A stretch of DNA of 64,000 nucleotides from Corinectria fuckeliana (GCA_019137255.1 WPDH01000156.1:248001-312000), one strand, 5' to 3'. Counted from the stretch's first letter, positions 46,314 through 58,282 are shown. Numbers and translations: made by a program. Notes: a model not told the origin generated them from the letters alone.

Positions 46314-49300
46314 CCCGTAGCTCCGGATGATTCACATGATGTTGCCGGCTAACGTGTGCGCGCTTGTAGGTTGTTCAGTAGTGCGAATCGGACGACGAGT
46401 TCATACCTATGTAGACGCAAAAGGATCAAGGATCGCGGCCGTAATTTGGAGACGTGGTTCAAGGAAGCGGGAGTCGGTGTGTGTGCAGGTGGGCGAGGAT
46501 TCGAGCAACTTGAGAAGAGAAGACGGATGATATCTACTAGAGAATGGCATGATGTTTTGAGGCACTCATCATGCACACGGGGTATACCTCACTGTCTATA
46601 CATGACGTTCAAGGTACGGCGAGTCTCTAGCTGGGCTGTCTGAATAGTGTCTTCGTGCCAAACGACAAGGGTGAGGAACCAATACGCTGAAGCTCTCCTG
46701 AAGCAGCGATCGAGTACGTATGTAGTAGTCGTAAGGTGATCCAAGACCTATCGTCAGGCCTCTGCTGCAAAGCATGACACGAGTCCAACGCCCTTGGACT
46801 CTGCCTCACGTGCCTTGGTCGCGTTCTTTCTAGTCTTGTAAGTCTGTGATACAATTATAGTTAGAAGTCGAGAGGCAGAGCAGATGCAGAGGCGCAGATG
46901 TTCCAGAACCAAAACAAGGGGTGAGAAGGCTGGAGCAAGCATCTGTCCTGGCTTCCACTGTCAGGACTGTTAGCTCCAGTTCTGATACAGGCACCAACTG
47001 AGAACGTGGGATAGATGGCCTAGCTTACATAGTAGCTCGCATCGTTGTGACGGGCTTGCGAAGGGACGATCCAATGATGAAACGAGATTGCTGTGGTGGG
47101 TGTGAAACACACGCGCCCGGTTCGGGGTTGGGCCAATGAGACGGAGGATTAGGCGCCGGGGCTTTTGTTATTTTTAGGGGTTGTGATAGCAAGTTTACTT
47201 TGTAGGTACCTCCAGGTAGGTAATTACTCAATGACCTCCAAGGAAATGAAGTAGGTACCACGTAGCATCACTACTAAAGACGGCTACAGCGTGGGCTCGC
47301 ATAGAAGACACGGTGGTATTCCGTGGTCGGTACACCGTAGCTAAGTACTTGCGTATCAATGCGTTCCATAATAGGGCGGGATGGAAGAACTTGGGCCAAC
47401 ACGGGGGACCTCGTTCCTGTCAGAGATACGCAGTAGTGAAACCTGGTCCGTCGGTTGTTACCAGGAAACCGGCCGACCTCTCTCGCCAGTGTCCAGTGTC
47501 CTTCTCCACCGTGCTGGAAGTGTCGCAAGTAATACGGGATTACCAGCACCGGCGCGAGTTCCTGGTTGGACAGCCGGAGTTCCCGTGATAATCACCAGGG
47601 TTGTTATATAAGGCGGGACGAGATAAGGTCGGATTCTGGAGAAGTTGAGTCGCAGCGGCGATATTTCTGTAACAGGCTGGATGTTTGAAACGGTCGTAAA
47701 GAAGGATGGCGATGGATGGTTGGCCCCCAAGAGATGGGGCCACAAAGGGACTCAACTGGTGCGGATGGCACATGTCCGGGGTTCTCCTCTTGGCTGGCAG
47801 GGAGCTCATTGGGGTTCCAGAAAAAGAAACAACAAAAAGCCTCTGCGGAAAGGTAAGTATTGCCGAACAAGTGAGCTGGCTGGCTGCGTATAATTATAAT
47901 CCAATTATAAGTACCTGGTAGGTAGGTAGGTAGGTACATACTCGCCGGCTTCTTACTGGGGAGAGGCCCACTAACTAATCTAAGTAGAGCCCACTGCAGC
48001 TCAGTCAATTCCCTGCTGGCAGCTCCCACTGGACAGAGCACAGCTTCTCCTCACGCGGGCAGTCGTCGCTGTCATGGCGACAAGCAACAGGATGGAAGAT
48101 GGAGGGTACCCAAGGCACTACGAAGTACGTGCATTGGATGTGCAGTTAGACTGCACACTAGTAGAGAAAGCTGCTTTGCCAATTGAAGGCCTCCGCTACA
48201 TGTACTTAGGTACGTTCTGGGCCTGTGTGACTTCCAGTGTTTCCCCGCTACATCGTGCGCCCACTTGGTTGCCAGCTGCCCACTGCACCTTCAGCAACAT
48301 CTCCCCCTCCCCCTCCCCCGCCGTGATAGCTTTCGCTCTCTCTTCCTTTGCCCTCTTCCAGACTTCCCGATCTCCCGATCTCTCTCTGTCTATCTGCGAG
48401 CATCCTGTCTGCAGCCACGTCTTGTTGCCGAGTGAGACGATACGATACGTCTTACCAATTATCATCTAGGCTCTTTGTCCGTCGAGACAGGCTATTCCAG
48501 AAGCTGAAGACTGCCGCACGAGCAGACCAGTCCAAACTCCAAAGAGGTGCGTGTGCTGATTTCGCCATTTATTACCCCTCCCTGATGATGCTGCTGCACC
48601 CAACACCACAAAACAAACGCCGAGCATAGCTATATTACGCAAGAGATCAAAGCAGAGAAAGGTCGGGGACAACACACCGCGACACGAGACGACACGAGAC
48701 AAAGAACCCCTCGTCCGCTCTCGAGCTTGACGCTTTCGCTTCTGTCTATCTCCCGTTATCATGATCCTCTTTCTTAGTCCCCCATGGTTCTAACCCAAGG
48801 CGCGGCCCGCATCCCTTCTGAAGCCTGAAGCCTGAAGCCACTACGGTTTCCCCCCTGTTCACGGCGGTATCCACATTCAACTCGCTCTCACACATACCCA
48901 CACGCATTACCCACTTCCCACCACCCCCAACCCTTGAACCAGAAGCCGCTGCTGTACGCGACAAGTCGTCGTTCGTCCTTAGCCGCCCAGTGTTGCTCTT
49001 CGTCACACTGGTGATTTGACGGCTTTTGTACAAAGTGGACGGATCAGATGACTTGGAGTCTCCTTTTTGATTTCGACTCTTCTTCCCTTCGCTCCCCTCC
49101 TTTTCCCTTCGCTCCCCTCCCGCCCCGTCCCGCTTTACATAAACCTCTCCTCCACTTCTTCTTCACCTTCTTGTCGCGCGTCTCGTTTCGTTTCGTCGCT
49201 TATGATCTCGCGCTCGTGCTCCTGCTCGTGCTTGCCGTAATCCCTTCTGGCCACTTGGCTTGCTCGTTACTGACACTCCCTCTCGACGCTTGCTCACAGA

Positions 49301-49928
49301 CCGTTACCATCGTCACTGTCAACTCGGTCCTCAGCCCCCACCCCCCGGTTAGAAGACCAACCCCGTGTTGCGAACCCCTACCAGATTCATTCACCGATTC
49401 GCCACGCCGACGACTGAAACCTGGGCCATCGCGACGACGCTACGCTAGCTACCTACCCAGTAATTAGCTGCTTCCTTTGTGCCCCGCGCCGCCGTCTCTT
49501 CCAACACTACACCCGACTGGGCCCGAGCGGAGCAGAATCTCACCTCACGGTTGTCACCTCGCTTGTCCACGGCCTCGTTGCGACCTTGCCATCGTCGCTA
49601 ACCTCTCCAACTCCCGCCGCTCTCCGCTTCCCACCGTCCCCGGAATTCTAACCCTCCGTTGCCAACTTGACAGCTCCGTGCGCTGGTTGTCGTCGTGAGA
49701 ATCTACTGGGTGGAGCTCCTTCATAATCGCTACTTCTTTGACGAGAGCCCGAACAATCGAGCGCTTCCTGGTTCCCCTTTCCCCTCACTTTACGCTTTGT
49801 CAACTCGGCGCCTCTATACCTGAGTCTTATCAACAACTCGCCATTGCGCATCTCTGCCGATACAGAATTCGCCAGCGAGCTTCCCGTCCAATTTAGTACA
49901 CCCATTTTCCCTCCGCTTCGTCGTAATC
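46314..49928. other. 3.6 kb region between SEC24 and the MAP kinase gene
   Basis: This is the longest gene-free stretch in the window. The left half contains a candidate spliced minus-strand transcript (46752-47100; see separate entry) and GGTAGGTAGGTAGGTAGGTA at 47918-47936. From about 48850 to 49928 the plus strand is markedly C/T-rich; it probably forms a long promoter and leader of the MAP kinase gene with several upstream ATGs, including an open frame of 139 codons at 49048-49467 without recognisable homology. Confidence 0.5.
46752..47100 (-). other. Candidate small spliced gene or transcript, 3' exons only
   Basis: On the minus strand an intron-like block has donor GTAAGC at 47028, branch CTAAC at 46973-46969 and acceptor CAG ending at 46958 (71 nt). 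A second acceptor CACAG at 46844 also follows a CTAAC branch (46864-46860). Joining in phase 0 from upstream gives a reading that includes DASYYWKPGQMLAPAFSPL, then TYKTRKNATKAREAESKG and ends VGLVSCFAAEA before a stop at about 46754-46756. Codon choice in the last exon looks coding-like. No start codon was found in frame upstream, the second donor (gttttg) is poor, and I do not recognise the product. It may be a real small gene, a relic, or chance. Confidence 0.25.
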
Positions 49929-51192
49929 ATGCCTCCTCCCAGCGCCGCGGGGTCCCGCAAGATCTCTTTCAACGTCAGTGAGCAGTACGACATTCAGGAT
50001 GTTGTCGGCGAGGGTGCCTATGGTGTCGTCTGGTAGGTTATCCCCCACGAGCGACCCCCCCAGGTCTGACCCTGGGCAAAACTAACTATGTTCCTCCAGC
50101 TCTGCCATCCACAAGCCCTCGGGCCAAAAAGTCGCCATCAAGAAGATCACCCCCTTCGATCACTCCATGTTCTGTTTAAGAACTCTTCGGGAGATGAAGC
50201 TACTGCGCTACTTCAACCACGAGAACATCATCTCCATCCTCGATATCCAGAAGCCCCGAAACTACGAGTCGTTCCACGAAGTCTACTTAATCCAGGTACG
50301 AACCAGCCTGTAGCTCGCGTGCACTATAATGAAGAAACTGACACCCTTCGTGCAGGAGCTGATGGAGACGGATATGCATAGAGTGATCCGCACCCAGGAC
50401 CTTTCCGACGATCACTGCCAGTATTTCATCTACCAGACTCTTCGTGGGCTCAAGGCCATGCACTCGGCCAACGTTCTCCACCGAGATCTCAAGCCGTCCA
50501 ACCTCCTTCTTAACGCCAATTGCGATCTCAAGGTCTGCGACTTTGGGCTCGCCCGATCTGCGGCATCCCAGGAGGACAACTCGGGTTTCATGACGGAATA
50601 TGTTGCCACACGATGGTACCGAGCACCGGAAATCATGTTGACGTTCAAGGAGTACACCAAGGCGATTGACGTGTGGTCGGTTGGCTGCATCCTGGCCGAG
50701 ATGCTGAGCGGAAAGCCTTTGTTCCCCGGCAAGGACTGTAAGTTGTTCTTTGTTTAGGAGTTCCCAAATCGCGATGAACAAGCGAACGTATTGTCTGACT
50801 GACGATTGCCGTTAGATCATCATCAGTTGACTCTCATTCTGGATGTGCTGGGCACACCCACGATGGAGGATTACTATGGAATCAAGTCGCGCCGAGCCCG
50901 AGAGTACATCCGCTCGCTCCCCTTCAAGAAGAAGGTGCCCTTCCGAACCCTGTTCCCCAAGACGTCGGATCTGGCGCTGGACCTGCTGGAAAAGCTTCTG
51001 GCCTTCAACCCGGTTAAGCGCATCACGGTGGAGGAAGCTCTAAAGCACCCGTACTTGGAGCCGTACCATGACCCCGAGGATGAGCCGACAGCGCCCCCAA
51101 TCCCCGAGGAGTTCTTCGACTTTGACAAGCACAAGGACAACCTGAGCAAAGAGCAGCTGAAGCAGTTGATCTACCAGGAGATTATGAGGTAA
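49929..51192 (+). CDS. PMK1: Fus3/Kss1-type MAP kinase (Pmk1 orthologue)
   Basis: Four exons: 49929-50032, 50100-50295, 50356-50737 and 50816-51192, giving 352 residues. It is the terminal kinase of the pheromone/invasive-growth cascade; in Sordariomycetes it governs appressorium formation, host penetration or mycoparasitism, and hyphal fusion. Kinase landmarks are the Gly loop GEGAYGVV, invariant Lys49 in VAIKK, the catalytic HRDLKPSN with D144, DFG, and the activation-loop T180-E-Y182 phosphorylated by a Ste7-type MAPKK. The common docking region lies near the C-terminus (EFFDFDKHKDNLSKEQ). The sequence is nearly invariant with other Pmk1 proteins outside the first ten residues. The T/C-rich leader upstream is long and contains upstream ATGs, so translational control is possible. 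Confidence 0.97.
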
Positions 51193-52314
51193 ATGGCCAG
51201 AGAGCAGGGCTTCAAGAAGAAGGCTGTCTTGGCACTTGCCGGGAAAGCACGCGAAAGGCATATTAGCGAAAGAGGCGTAGCAAGATGCCACCCATTTCGG
51301 GACTGGATTGGTGAATGCAAGAAATGTAAGGACGATGAGTTTGGAGAAGGATACATAGAGACAAACACGCGCACGCACAGCCACATGGGCCTCCCGTGAT
51401 ACTTTGTATATCCTCGTGTGTATCTTGGTCAAAGAGCGAGGGTGTGAGTACAATGCTGACATGTAACAGGATGGGAGGATTAGATGGAGATGTCGAATCG
51501 CAGAGCCAAGAGGGTGACGGATCTGGATACCTAGTTTAGAGCGGATTAACTACCTTGGTTAGTATACAGTGGGCTGGCTAGGTACCTCTAGGCAGGATGA
51601 AATGGCTGGCAATTATGAATAATGAACCACTCGGGTTGTTTATCCTAGTAGGTCTACACCTTAGACAAACTGCACGCATTTCACTCACTTTAATGTAATG
51701 ATTGGTCACGAGTAGTCGAGCATGGCTCACACAAATCAATCGATTATGATAGCTGGCTAGAGGCTAGGTAATCCCTTTGAAACCAGGCCCGAAAGGCTGA
51801 ACAAAGAGCGGTAAAAGGCTAGATTTACCTACCCAAGGCCGCTATATCCGGCGTCCAACCACGCCCGCATCACCTAAAGTGCAGTGCTACACACGCTGGA
51901 TCCATACCTTACGTCAGTCGAGCCCGTCAGAAGCTGCGAATTACGTAGCCCAAATCAATCAGGCCCCCGCCACTCTGTTCAAAACATCCCTTTGGATGGT
52001 GCGAAATTCTTCCACCGACTGGAACGATTCTCATATCATACTTAAAAGTCAAACCCAGCATCAAACTCAACTTGACCTTCTTCTTTATGTAGTCCTTTCC
52101 CCGTTGCGTGCCTCATATCCTAAGCAAACACAGCAAACCACCAGCTTCTCCGTCCCCCAGTCCTGCAGTCATCCCTCCATATCATCTTGCACCGTGTGTC
52201 GTACCAGAACAGCAACCTGAACTTCGAACTGGTCCTGAAGCTCAATGATACTCGTTGATTTCCCTGATTTCTCTTGATTATTCCTCTAATCTGACCCACG
52301 CTCGCCGTCCTCCG
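51193..52314. other. Spacer between the MAP kinase and OXR1 genes
   Basis: The left part is the 3' flank of the kinase gene. The right part (from about 51870) is the OXR1 promoter and leader; an open frame of 113 codons (51879-52220) ends 95 bases before the OXR1 start and has no recognisable similarity. A CTAGGTACCTCTAGG motif lies at about 51579-51593. Confidence 0.5.
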
Positions 52315-53379
52315 ATGAGCTCTCCCGACCGTGTCGACGCCTCCGAATTGCCCTCGTCCTCGTCCTCGTCCTCGTCCGGAGCCCAGACGCCCCCGCCTCC
52401 GTTCCTCACAAACTCCAACCGCACGTCCGCCTCGTACATCACCAACATGTGGACCGGCCTCATCCGTCGCTTCTCCTCCGAGGATTCCCGCTTCCCGAGC
52501 CAGGCCGACACCGCCTACGACAACGACCACCAGAACGGCCACGGGGCGACCAAAGACGGCATCAACGGCGTCTTCACACCCGTCCGCCGCACCGCCAGCC
52601 CATTCCGGCCGCCGCCCCTCGACCCCCTCGTCCTTCACGGGTACCGCGAAAGCACGGTGGACTCGGCCAAGCTGCTGTCGCCCGCCGTTGCCGAGGAGAT
52701 CCGCTCCATGATCCCCGAGCGCCTGCGCATCGTCGACGACTGGCATCTCATCTACAGCCTCGAACAGGACGGCGCCAGCTTGTCTACGCTCTACCAGCGG
52801 TGTCGCCAGTATGAGGGCAAACGCGCTGGCTTCGTGCTGGTTGTGAAGGACCAAGAAGGCGGGGTGAGTTTCTGGCCTGCGTTTCCCCGCCACATGGCGG
52901 CATGACTATGACTAAACGTTTATAAACAGACCTTCGGCGCCTACCTCTCCGAATACCCTCATCCGGCGCATTCCTACTTTGCCAACGGCGAATGCTTCCT
53001 CTGGCGGGCCTCCATCCACGCGCCTCTGCCTCTGCCGCCCTCAGCCGACACCACAAACGCCACCCGCACCACGACGCTCGCTTCGCCGCCCCGGCCCGCC
53101 TTGTCCTCCGCCACCAGCTCGCACAGCGTGTCCCCGGCGCCCGGCGAGGCCGTCCGCTTCAAGGCCTTCCCCTACAGTGGGCTTAACGACTTCTGCATGA
53201 ACTGCGAGACGGGCTTCCTGAGCGTCGGGTCCGGTGGCGGCCACTATGGCCTGTGGCTCGACGATTCGCTGCAGATCGGACACAGCTCCCGCTGCGAGAC
53301 GTTTGGCAACGAGCCGCTGAGCGACGAGGGCACCAAGTTTGGCATTATTGGTGTTGAGCTTTGGGTCATGGGTGTGTGA
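52315..53379 (+). CDS. OXR1: TLDc domain protein, oxidation resistance protein 1
   Basis: Two exons, 52315-52863 and 52930-53379, giving 332 residues. The N-terminal 110 residues are low-complexity with a run of Ser after SELP. The TLDc domain runs from about 115 to the end: SAKLLSPAVAEEIRSMIPER, DWHLIYSLEQDGASLSTLY, VLVVKDQEGGTFGAYLSE, then ECFLWR, GLNDFCMNCETGFLSVGSG, HYGLWLDDSLQIGHSSRC and the closing FGIIGVELWVMG. Relatives protect against oxidative damage and, in yeast and animals, bind the V-ATPase and promote its disassembly. An insertion of about 45 Ala/Ser/Pro/Thr-rich residues splits the domain after FLWRAS, as in other filamentous fungi. An in-frame ATG-less upstream stretch makes 52315 the best start; an earlier ATG at 52255 would add 20 residues. 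Confidence 0.93.
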
Positions 53380-53816
53380 ACAAGACGCAGTAAGACATGT
53401 GATATGGTTTGAATGATAATACGGGCGGGCGTCTAGGCATTTGCTTGCTTGCTTGCTGGCTGGTGTCCCTATTGAATCTATGAAGAAAACGAACAAAAAT
53501 GAAACTCGGCAAAAATGAACGACACGAATGGCGACCATTACGATGGGAAAAGAAAAGAAGAAGAAAACCCGCAATAGAAAGGAGGAACCAACAACGGGTT
53601 GGAGAAGCCAAGTAGTTGGAGGAAACTTGAGCGCCAAGGGAAATGTTTGGATGAAGACGGGCAAAACCACCCACGCAATCAACATGACTGGGGATGAGTA
53701 GTGCTATAATGATACCCGGAGTTTGAGACTCCTAACTCTTCTAACTACGATCTACAAGCGAAAAGCGGCTGCGTGCACAATGAAAAGGGGACCGCGAACA
53801 GTCGTCTTCATAGCTT
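53380..53816. other. Convergent spacer between OXR1 and HEM4
   Basis: These 437 bases hold only 3' flanks of convergent genes. GCTTGCTTGCTTGCTGGCTGG at about 53443-53463 is a short imperfect tandem. No gene is seen. Confidence 0.5.
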
Positions 53817-54814
53817 TCAACTTTGATTCTTGGCCATGTACTCTACAATGCCGTTCAGCACGCCCGCGGGAGTGGGGGCCTCGGCGCACACGTCGGGCTC
53901 GAAGCCGAGCGTGCGGAGATGGTCCCTCGTCGTCGGCCCAATGGTCGCGACAAATGTCTTGCCGTCGTGGACTCGCTGTTCGCGCGCCTTGCCCGTATCC
54001 GGGTCCAGCACGCCCATCCCGCGGAGCAGGTTGTCGCAGCCCGTGGGCGAGAAGACGACGACCCACCGGGCAGCGGCGGCACGGGTGCCGTGCAAGACGC
54101 GGGCGAGGTTGGTAGGGAACGTCTCCATGACGCCGGTGCCGTAGACGACGGTCTCGGTGACGGGGATGCGGGTGGCGGCGGGGAGGGACTCGTCGGTGAG
54201 GGTCTTGGGGATGATGTCGCGGCGGGTCTCGCCAACGGGGAAGAGCACGGCGGGCTTGGTCGGGCGCGCCGCGTGCCACTCAGCATAGTGCGGGAGGATG
54301 TAGGAAGCCAGCGCGGCGCCGTTGCCGGTGTGGCTTCCGAAGACGCGGAGGGGTGGGGTCTGGGGCACGGCGGCGAGAGCGCGGGTCGTAGCGGGGCCGA
54401 CGCTGTAGACGGGGATGTCTTGGAGATGAGGCCAGCTGGAGTCTTGGGCGTCTAGGGCAAGGATGAGTCAGTCATTGGACAGGTCGTAGTTCCAGGTCGG
54501 AGGAACCGACCCCGTTTACCGTCTTCAACCAGCTTGGCAAACGCCTCGACGGCGCGTTGCGAGGTGAAGACAAGCCCGCCGTAGTCATGCTGCTCCCCAT
54601 TTCCAATGCGCCGGTCCCGAAGCAAGCCGCCGACCTGGCTCAAGCCCGCGTCATCGAACCTATGCAGGAGCACGGGCACAAACGTCGGCGCAAACGAGAC
54701 CCCATTGTGCTGAGATACGGAAAATAGGTCCTCGTATGAGTCGCCCGGGGTCGACTTGGTCTTAAGAAGGAGGACGGGGATCGTCGAGGGCGTCGAGGGT
54801 GTCGAGGAGGTCAT
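53817..54814 (-). CDS. HEM4: Uroporphyrinogen-III synthase
   Basis: Two exons on the minus strand, 54814-54520 and 54451-53817, giving 309 residues. The enzyme cyclises hydroxymethylbilane to uroporphyrinogen III with inversion of ring D, a cytosolic step of heme and siroheme synthesis. The HemD fold is visible as two alternating alpha/beta domains: IPVLLLKTKS and FAPTFVPVLLHRF at the start, DYGGLVFTSQRAVEAFAKLV, IPVYSVGPATTRAL, AVLFPVGETRRDIIPKTL, RIPVTETVVYGTG, WVVVFSPTGCDNLL and the hallmark FVATIGPTTRDHLRTLGF ending PTPAGVLNGIVEYM. The gene is transcribed divergently from ERV1, 572 bp apart. Weak sequence conservation is normal for this family, but the order of motifs is clear. Confidence 0.94.
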
Positions 54815-55386
54815 TGCTGCGGGTAGACGTCCGAGGGATTGCTCACTTGATTACGGGGTGCTATGGCGAATGACACGCAGAGCCATCAGGGCGTTTTCCG
54901 GTAGCGAATTGTTTCAACTTAGGAATTAAAACCGGCGCAAAATATGATGACAATGCTATCGTCAGATGGGCGGCGACACAAGCCCGCTACTGAGGATATT
55001 TGGTCTGGCGTGGCGGGGGTAGCTTTTTCCAGGGTAGGATTACGGCGGCTCAGCTCTTATCGATAACGATTCCCGACCCTCTCGCCGCCAAGCATTTGCC
55101 GCTACGAACGGAGGGGGTGGCCTTTGAACCGAGCGTGGACCTGTATTTTGTTATCGATAGCCATAGCTCTCGCTTCTTACATATATCATCTGGGTCGAGT
55201 CGGCTCTTCCGGGGATGACAAATTGCCGTCACACCACGACAGCACCAGAACTTGCGGCAGCTCGCCGGCCAAGGGCTCTATCTCTTTCCTTTTATTGACC
55301 CCTTTTCTGCCGATTCTCGGACTCCCGCTCCTTTAATCTTGTTCTCAACACGTCAGATCTCAGCAACTGCGACAAGTAGTAGTACA
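54815..55386. promoter_or_regulatory. Shared divergent HEM4/ERV1 promoter with two TATCGATA elements
   Basis: A single 572 bp region separates the two divergent start codons. The palindrome TATCGATA occurs at 55058-55065 (within TTATCGATAA) and again at 55152-55159 (within TTATCGATAG), 94 bases apart. Each copy contains GATA on both strands and could be bound by a GATA factor or another palindrome-binding protein. A T/C-rich ERV1 leader starts at about 55270. The motif is seen; its use is inferred. Confidence 0.5.
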
Positions 55387-56059
55387 ATGGCGGATCAGTC
55401 CAAAGATCAACAGCAGTCCGCAGGTGGCGTGGTGACTACCCCTGGTGCGCCCGCCCCTGCGCCTGGAGGCTCTGCTGAGGCGCCGAAGAAGATTCCCAGG
55501 GGAGTGGTTCTTGGCCCAGATGGGAAGCCGTGAGTCATCTGTTGGACTGATGGGGGCCGTCCGTCCCTAGAATCGTGTTATGGTGGATCGTGTTATTGAC
55601 CGTTCTTTTTTGTATAGATGTCGCAATTGCACCTCCTTTGCCTCCTGGGCTGCGCAAACCAAGGAGACGATCAAGGGAGACTCAGTACGCGCCAAAGCCA
55701 TGACACAAGGCCCGCCGGACGACTGCCCGCCGGACGTGGAGGTGTTGGGCCGAAGCACATGGACTCTACTACACTCAATCGCAGCTACGTACCCAGAGAA
55801 TCCGTCGCAGGGCCAAAAGTCGGACATTCTCAGCTTCGTAGGTCTGTTTTCAAAGCTGTACCCGTGTTGGTATTGCGCCAAGGACTTCCAGGGCTACCTA
55901 GGCCGGGAAGCGCCCAAGGTCAACAGCCGGGAAGAGTTTGGCAACTGGCTATGCGGAGCACACAACGACGTGAACCGGAAACTGGGCAAGCCGGAGTTTG
56001 ATTGCTCCAAGTGGGAAGAGAGATGGCGGACGGGATGGAAGGATGGCCGGTGTGACTGA
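55387..56059 (+). CDS. ERV1: FAD-linked sulfhydryl oxidase Erv1
   Basis: Two exons, 55387-55529 and 55618-56059, giving 194 residues (yeast Erv1 has 189). Erv1 reoxidises Mia40 in the mitochondrial intermembrane space and passes electrons to cytochrome c. A flexible N-terminus (Gln, Ala and Pro-rich) carries the shuttle pair C49-R-N-C52. The Erv/ALR domain contains LGRSTWTLLHSIAATYP, the redox pair C131-W-Y-C134 preceded by LYP, and the FAD-binding WLCGAHNDVNRKLGKPEFDC with its structural disulfide cysteines. The exon junction lies just before the shuttle cysteines. No cleavable presequence is seen, as expected for this protein. Erv2 is excluded by the shuttle motif and the absence of a membrane anchor. 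Confidence 0.95.
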
Positions 56060-58282
56060 ACTTCGGATGCGGCCCAGCTTGTCAGGCTCGGTGTGCGGTG
56101 TGCAAAGATATCCTTGCCCGATAGAAGGAGGGAGGGTTTCCACCGCTGGCCTGTCCGGGATGGGCACCGGTAGGACGAGCGATCGTGTATCAATTACCCA
56201 TGACCTTGGAGAAAGGATTATATTCGTACGAGAATATCAGCATATGTAGTATAGAGGGGGAAGGTCGGATGCGCGAGACAAGGGAGAAACGAATGGAGAC
56301 GAAGACGGTGATGAAGAAAATAGGGCTGTGGGAGGTTTCCGGCACCGGGGCCGGAACCTAGTCGGAGTACGTGCCGGTGAGGTACCTTCCGTTATCGTTG
56401 ACAACGCGATGTACGAGGATGCAAGAAACGTCGAGCTGGGGCGTTAATTGGTGTACAACTGCGGTACCTCGGCTTTGTATGATATCAGATGTAGAATCTC
56501 TTCTCTCGATTTAGACACAACTCAAATTTTTTTTTTTCACTGGCAACGCCAACCACATCGACCCAGTCAGTACCTGAAGTACCGACATGAGACGCTTTCT
56601 GGTTCATCGATCGACTTCAAGGCCATGACAAACAGGGACATCAAAACGGAAGCCCACCCCTCCCTTGGCAAAATCTTTTAACTGTCAGGCAACTTGTGGA
56701 CTCGTTTCCACAAGTCCACCTCAAAAGTAGCGTGTCGTGTGCACTTGTTGCCGTTTGAACTATGTAGGTGTACGAATAAATGAATGGGTGGAATGGATGA
56801 CGCACAGCACCAACAAACCACAAATCCCAACAAGGAACAAGGCCGGTTTCCACAGAGTTTCCACCACTCTGGCCGAGTTCTCTCTCGCTTGCGTGCTCGG
56901 CCGTTGACCTTCGGTGTCGGACGTCCGCCTGTACACTTGTCAACTTGCCCCCTGCTTCGGGAGGAGTCGCCGCCACGATAAGGATGATCTGACATGGCCC
57001 CCTAACTACCGGGCCGGCCGTTGCGATGGCCTCACGGATCCCCGACCGACAAATCAAGGCGCCCTGACGGCTTCTAGATTTCAGGTTCTATGGCTCGTGC
57101 CCTAGGAGTTCACCTTACCCTGCTATTTTAGCCCCCTGTCCTTCAGCGCCCTGCCGCTGCCGCCCTACTGTTCCGCCTTGATCCCAACGTTCATCAAAGC
57201 TCACCGACCTATCACACCCAGCACCATGCGCTGCATATCAACGGCAAGCAGCGGAAAGCCAAGGCATGAAATGCATACGTAGGGATAGATCCGACCTGTT
57301 GTTGATGGTGTTGTCGTCTCGCTTTTTGCTGTGGCTTGGCTGGCCAGGCACGATACGATACGATACGAGTTGCCCTCATCCTCACCTTGCGACGCCGTTT
57401 CGCCGTCCACGTCGTCCACGTCCGCTATACCGCCACTACACGTACTACCGGTGGACGCGTTAGCATTGCTGTTAACGATCCATGATGCTACCACAAATGC
57501 CACGACCGATGCTACTGCTGGTCGATACCGCTCTTGCTGTACTCGCCATGCAGAGCGAATTACTGCCGTGACTATTAGCTAACAGACGGCGGGTACAGCC
57601 GACCGGAATTAAACCGACGGCGATGGTAAAGAATGCCATGGTGTGTTTGAAGGCCATCCATGCCACTGGATCTCGCTGCTGTCGTCTCCAGCCACACCGG
57701 GTGAGAACCCACCCAACCATCCGATCACCTTTCAATTGCCGCAGCCTCTTGGGTTTCACCGAACAAGCGCCATGCCATGCGAATTTGACCCATCGCATCG
57801 GAGTACCATGTAGCTTACTATGTAAAATGCGCCGATGCAAAATCGCATGGGTGGACATGGCCGTCGTGGATGATTTCGGCCTGCCGCTCGGCCACACGCT
57901 CGGACTAGCCGGGACCAGGTCTACCATCGCTGTACTACTATGTACGTAGGGCCTTTTCGCTGGCTGGGCCCCAACCTAAGGCCCGTTGTTGATCATAGTG
58001 ACTCGTCAACCGGCGGGCCGCTGCCGCTATCGCTCTGCAGAAGGCTCTCTGTGAGCAGCCACGATCAGGGCTCCGCTTGGCTGGATCGCTCATGGAGCCG
58101 GAAGAAGCTTGCATCATATGATTCTTGAAGAGCCGCCCTCGCCGTGGCGTCGGCGACATTACATCACCAAACTCACCTCTCACCACCCAACCACTCACCA
58201 CTCACCGTCCGCCCCAGGCTAACTGTGCGGCCGTCGGCGAGAAGAGACGAGGAAACAAAGCCGCGAAGCAATCAAGGCAATC

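Noticed and set aside
49048..49467. Open frame of 139 codons in the MAP kinase upstream region as a gene
   Set aside because: Its composition (Leu, Pro, Ser, Arg) follows from the C/T-rich sequence. At most it is an upstream frame of the kinase mRNA.
57472..57927. Minus-strand open frame of 151 codons in the PDC upstream region
   Set aside because: No known motif, no splice signals in a sensible arrangement, and composition unlike neighbouring genes.
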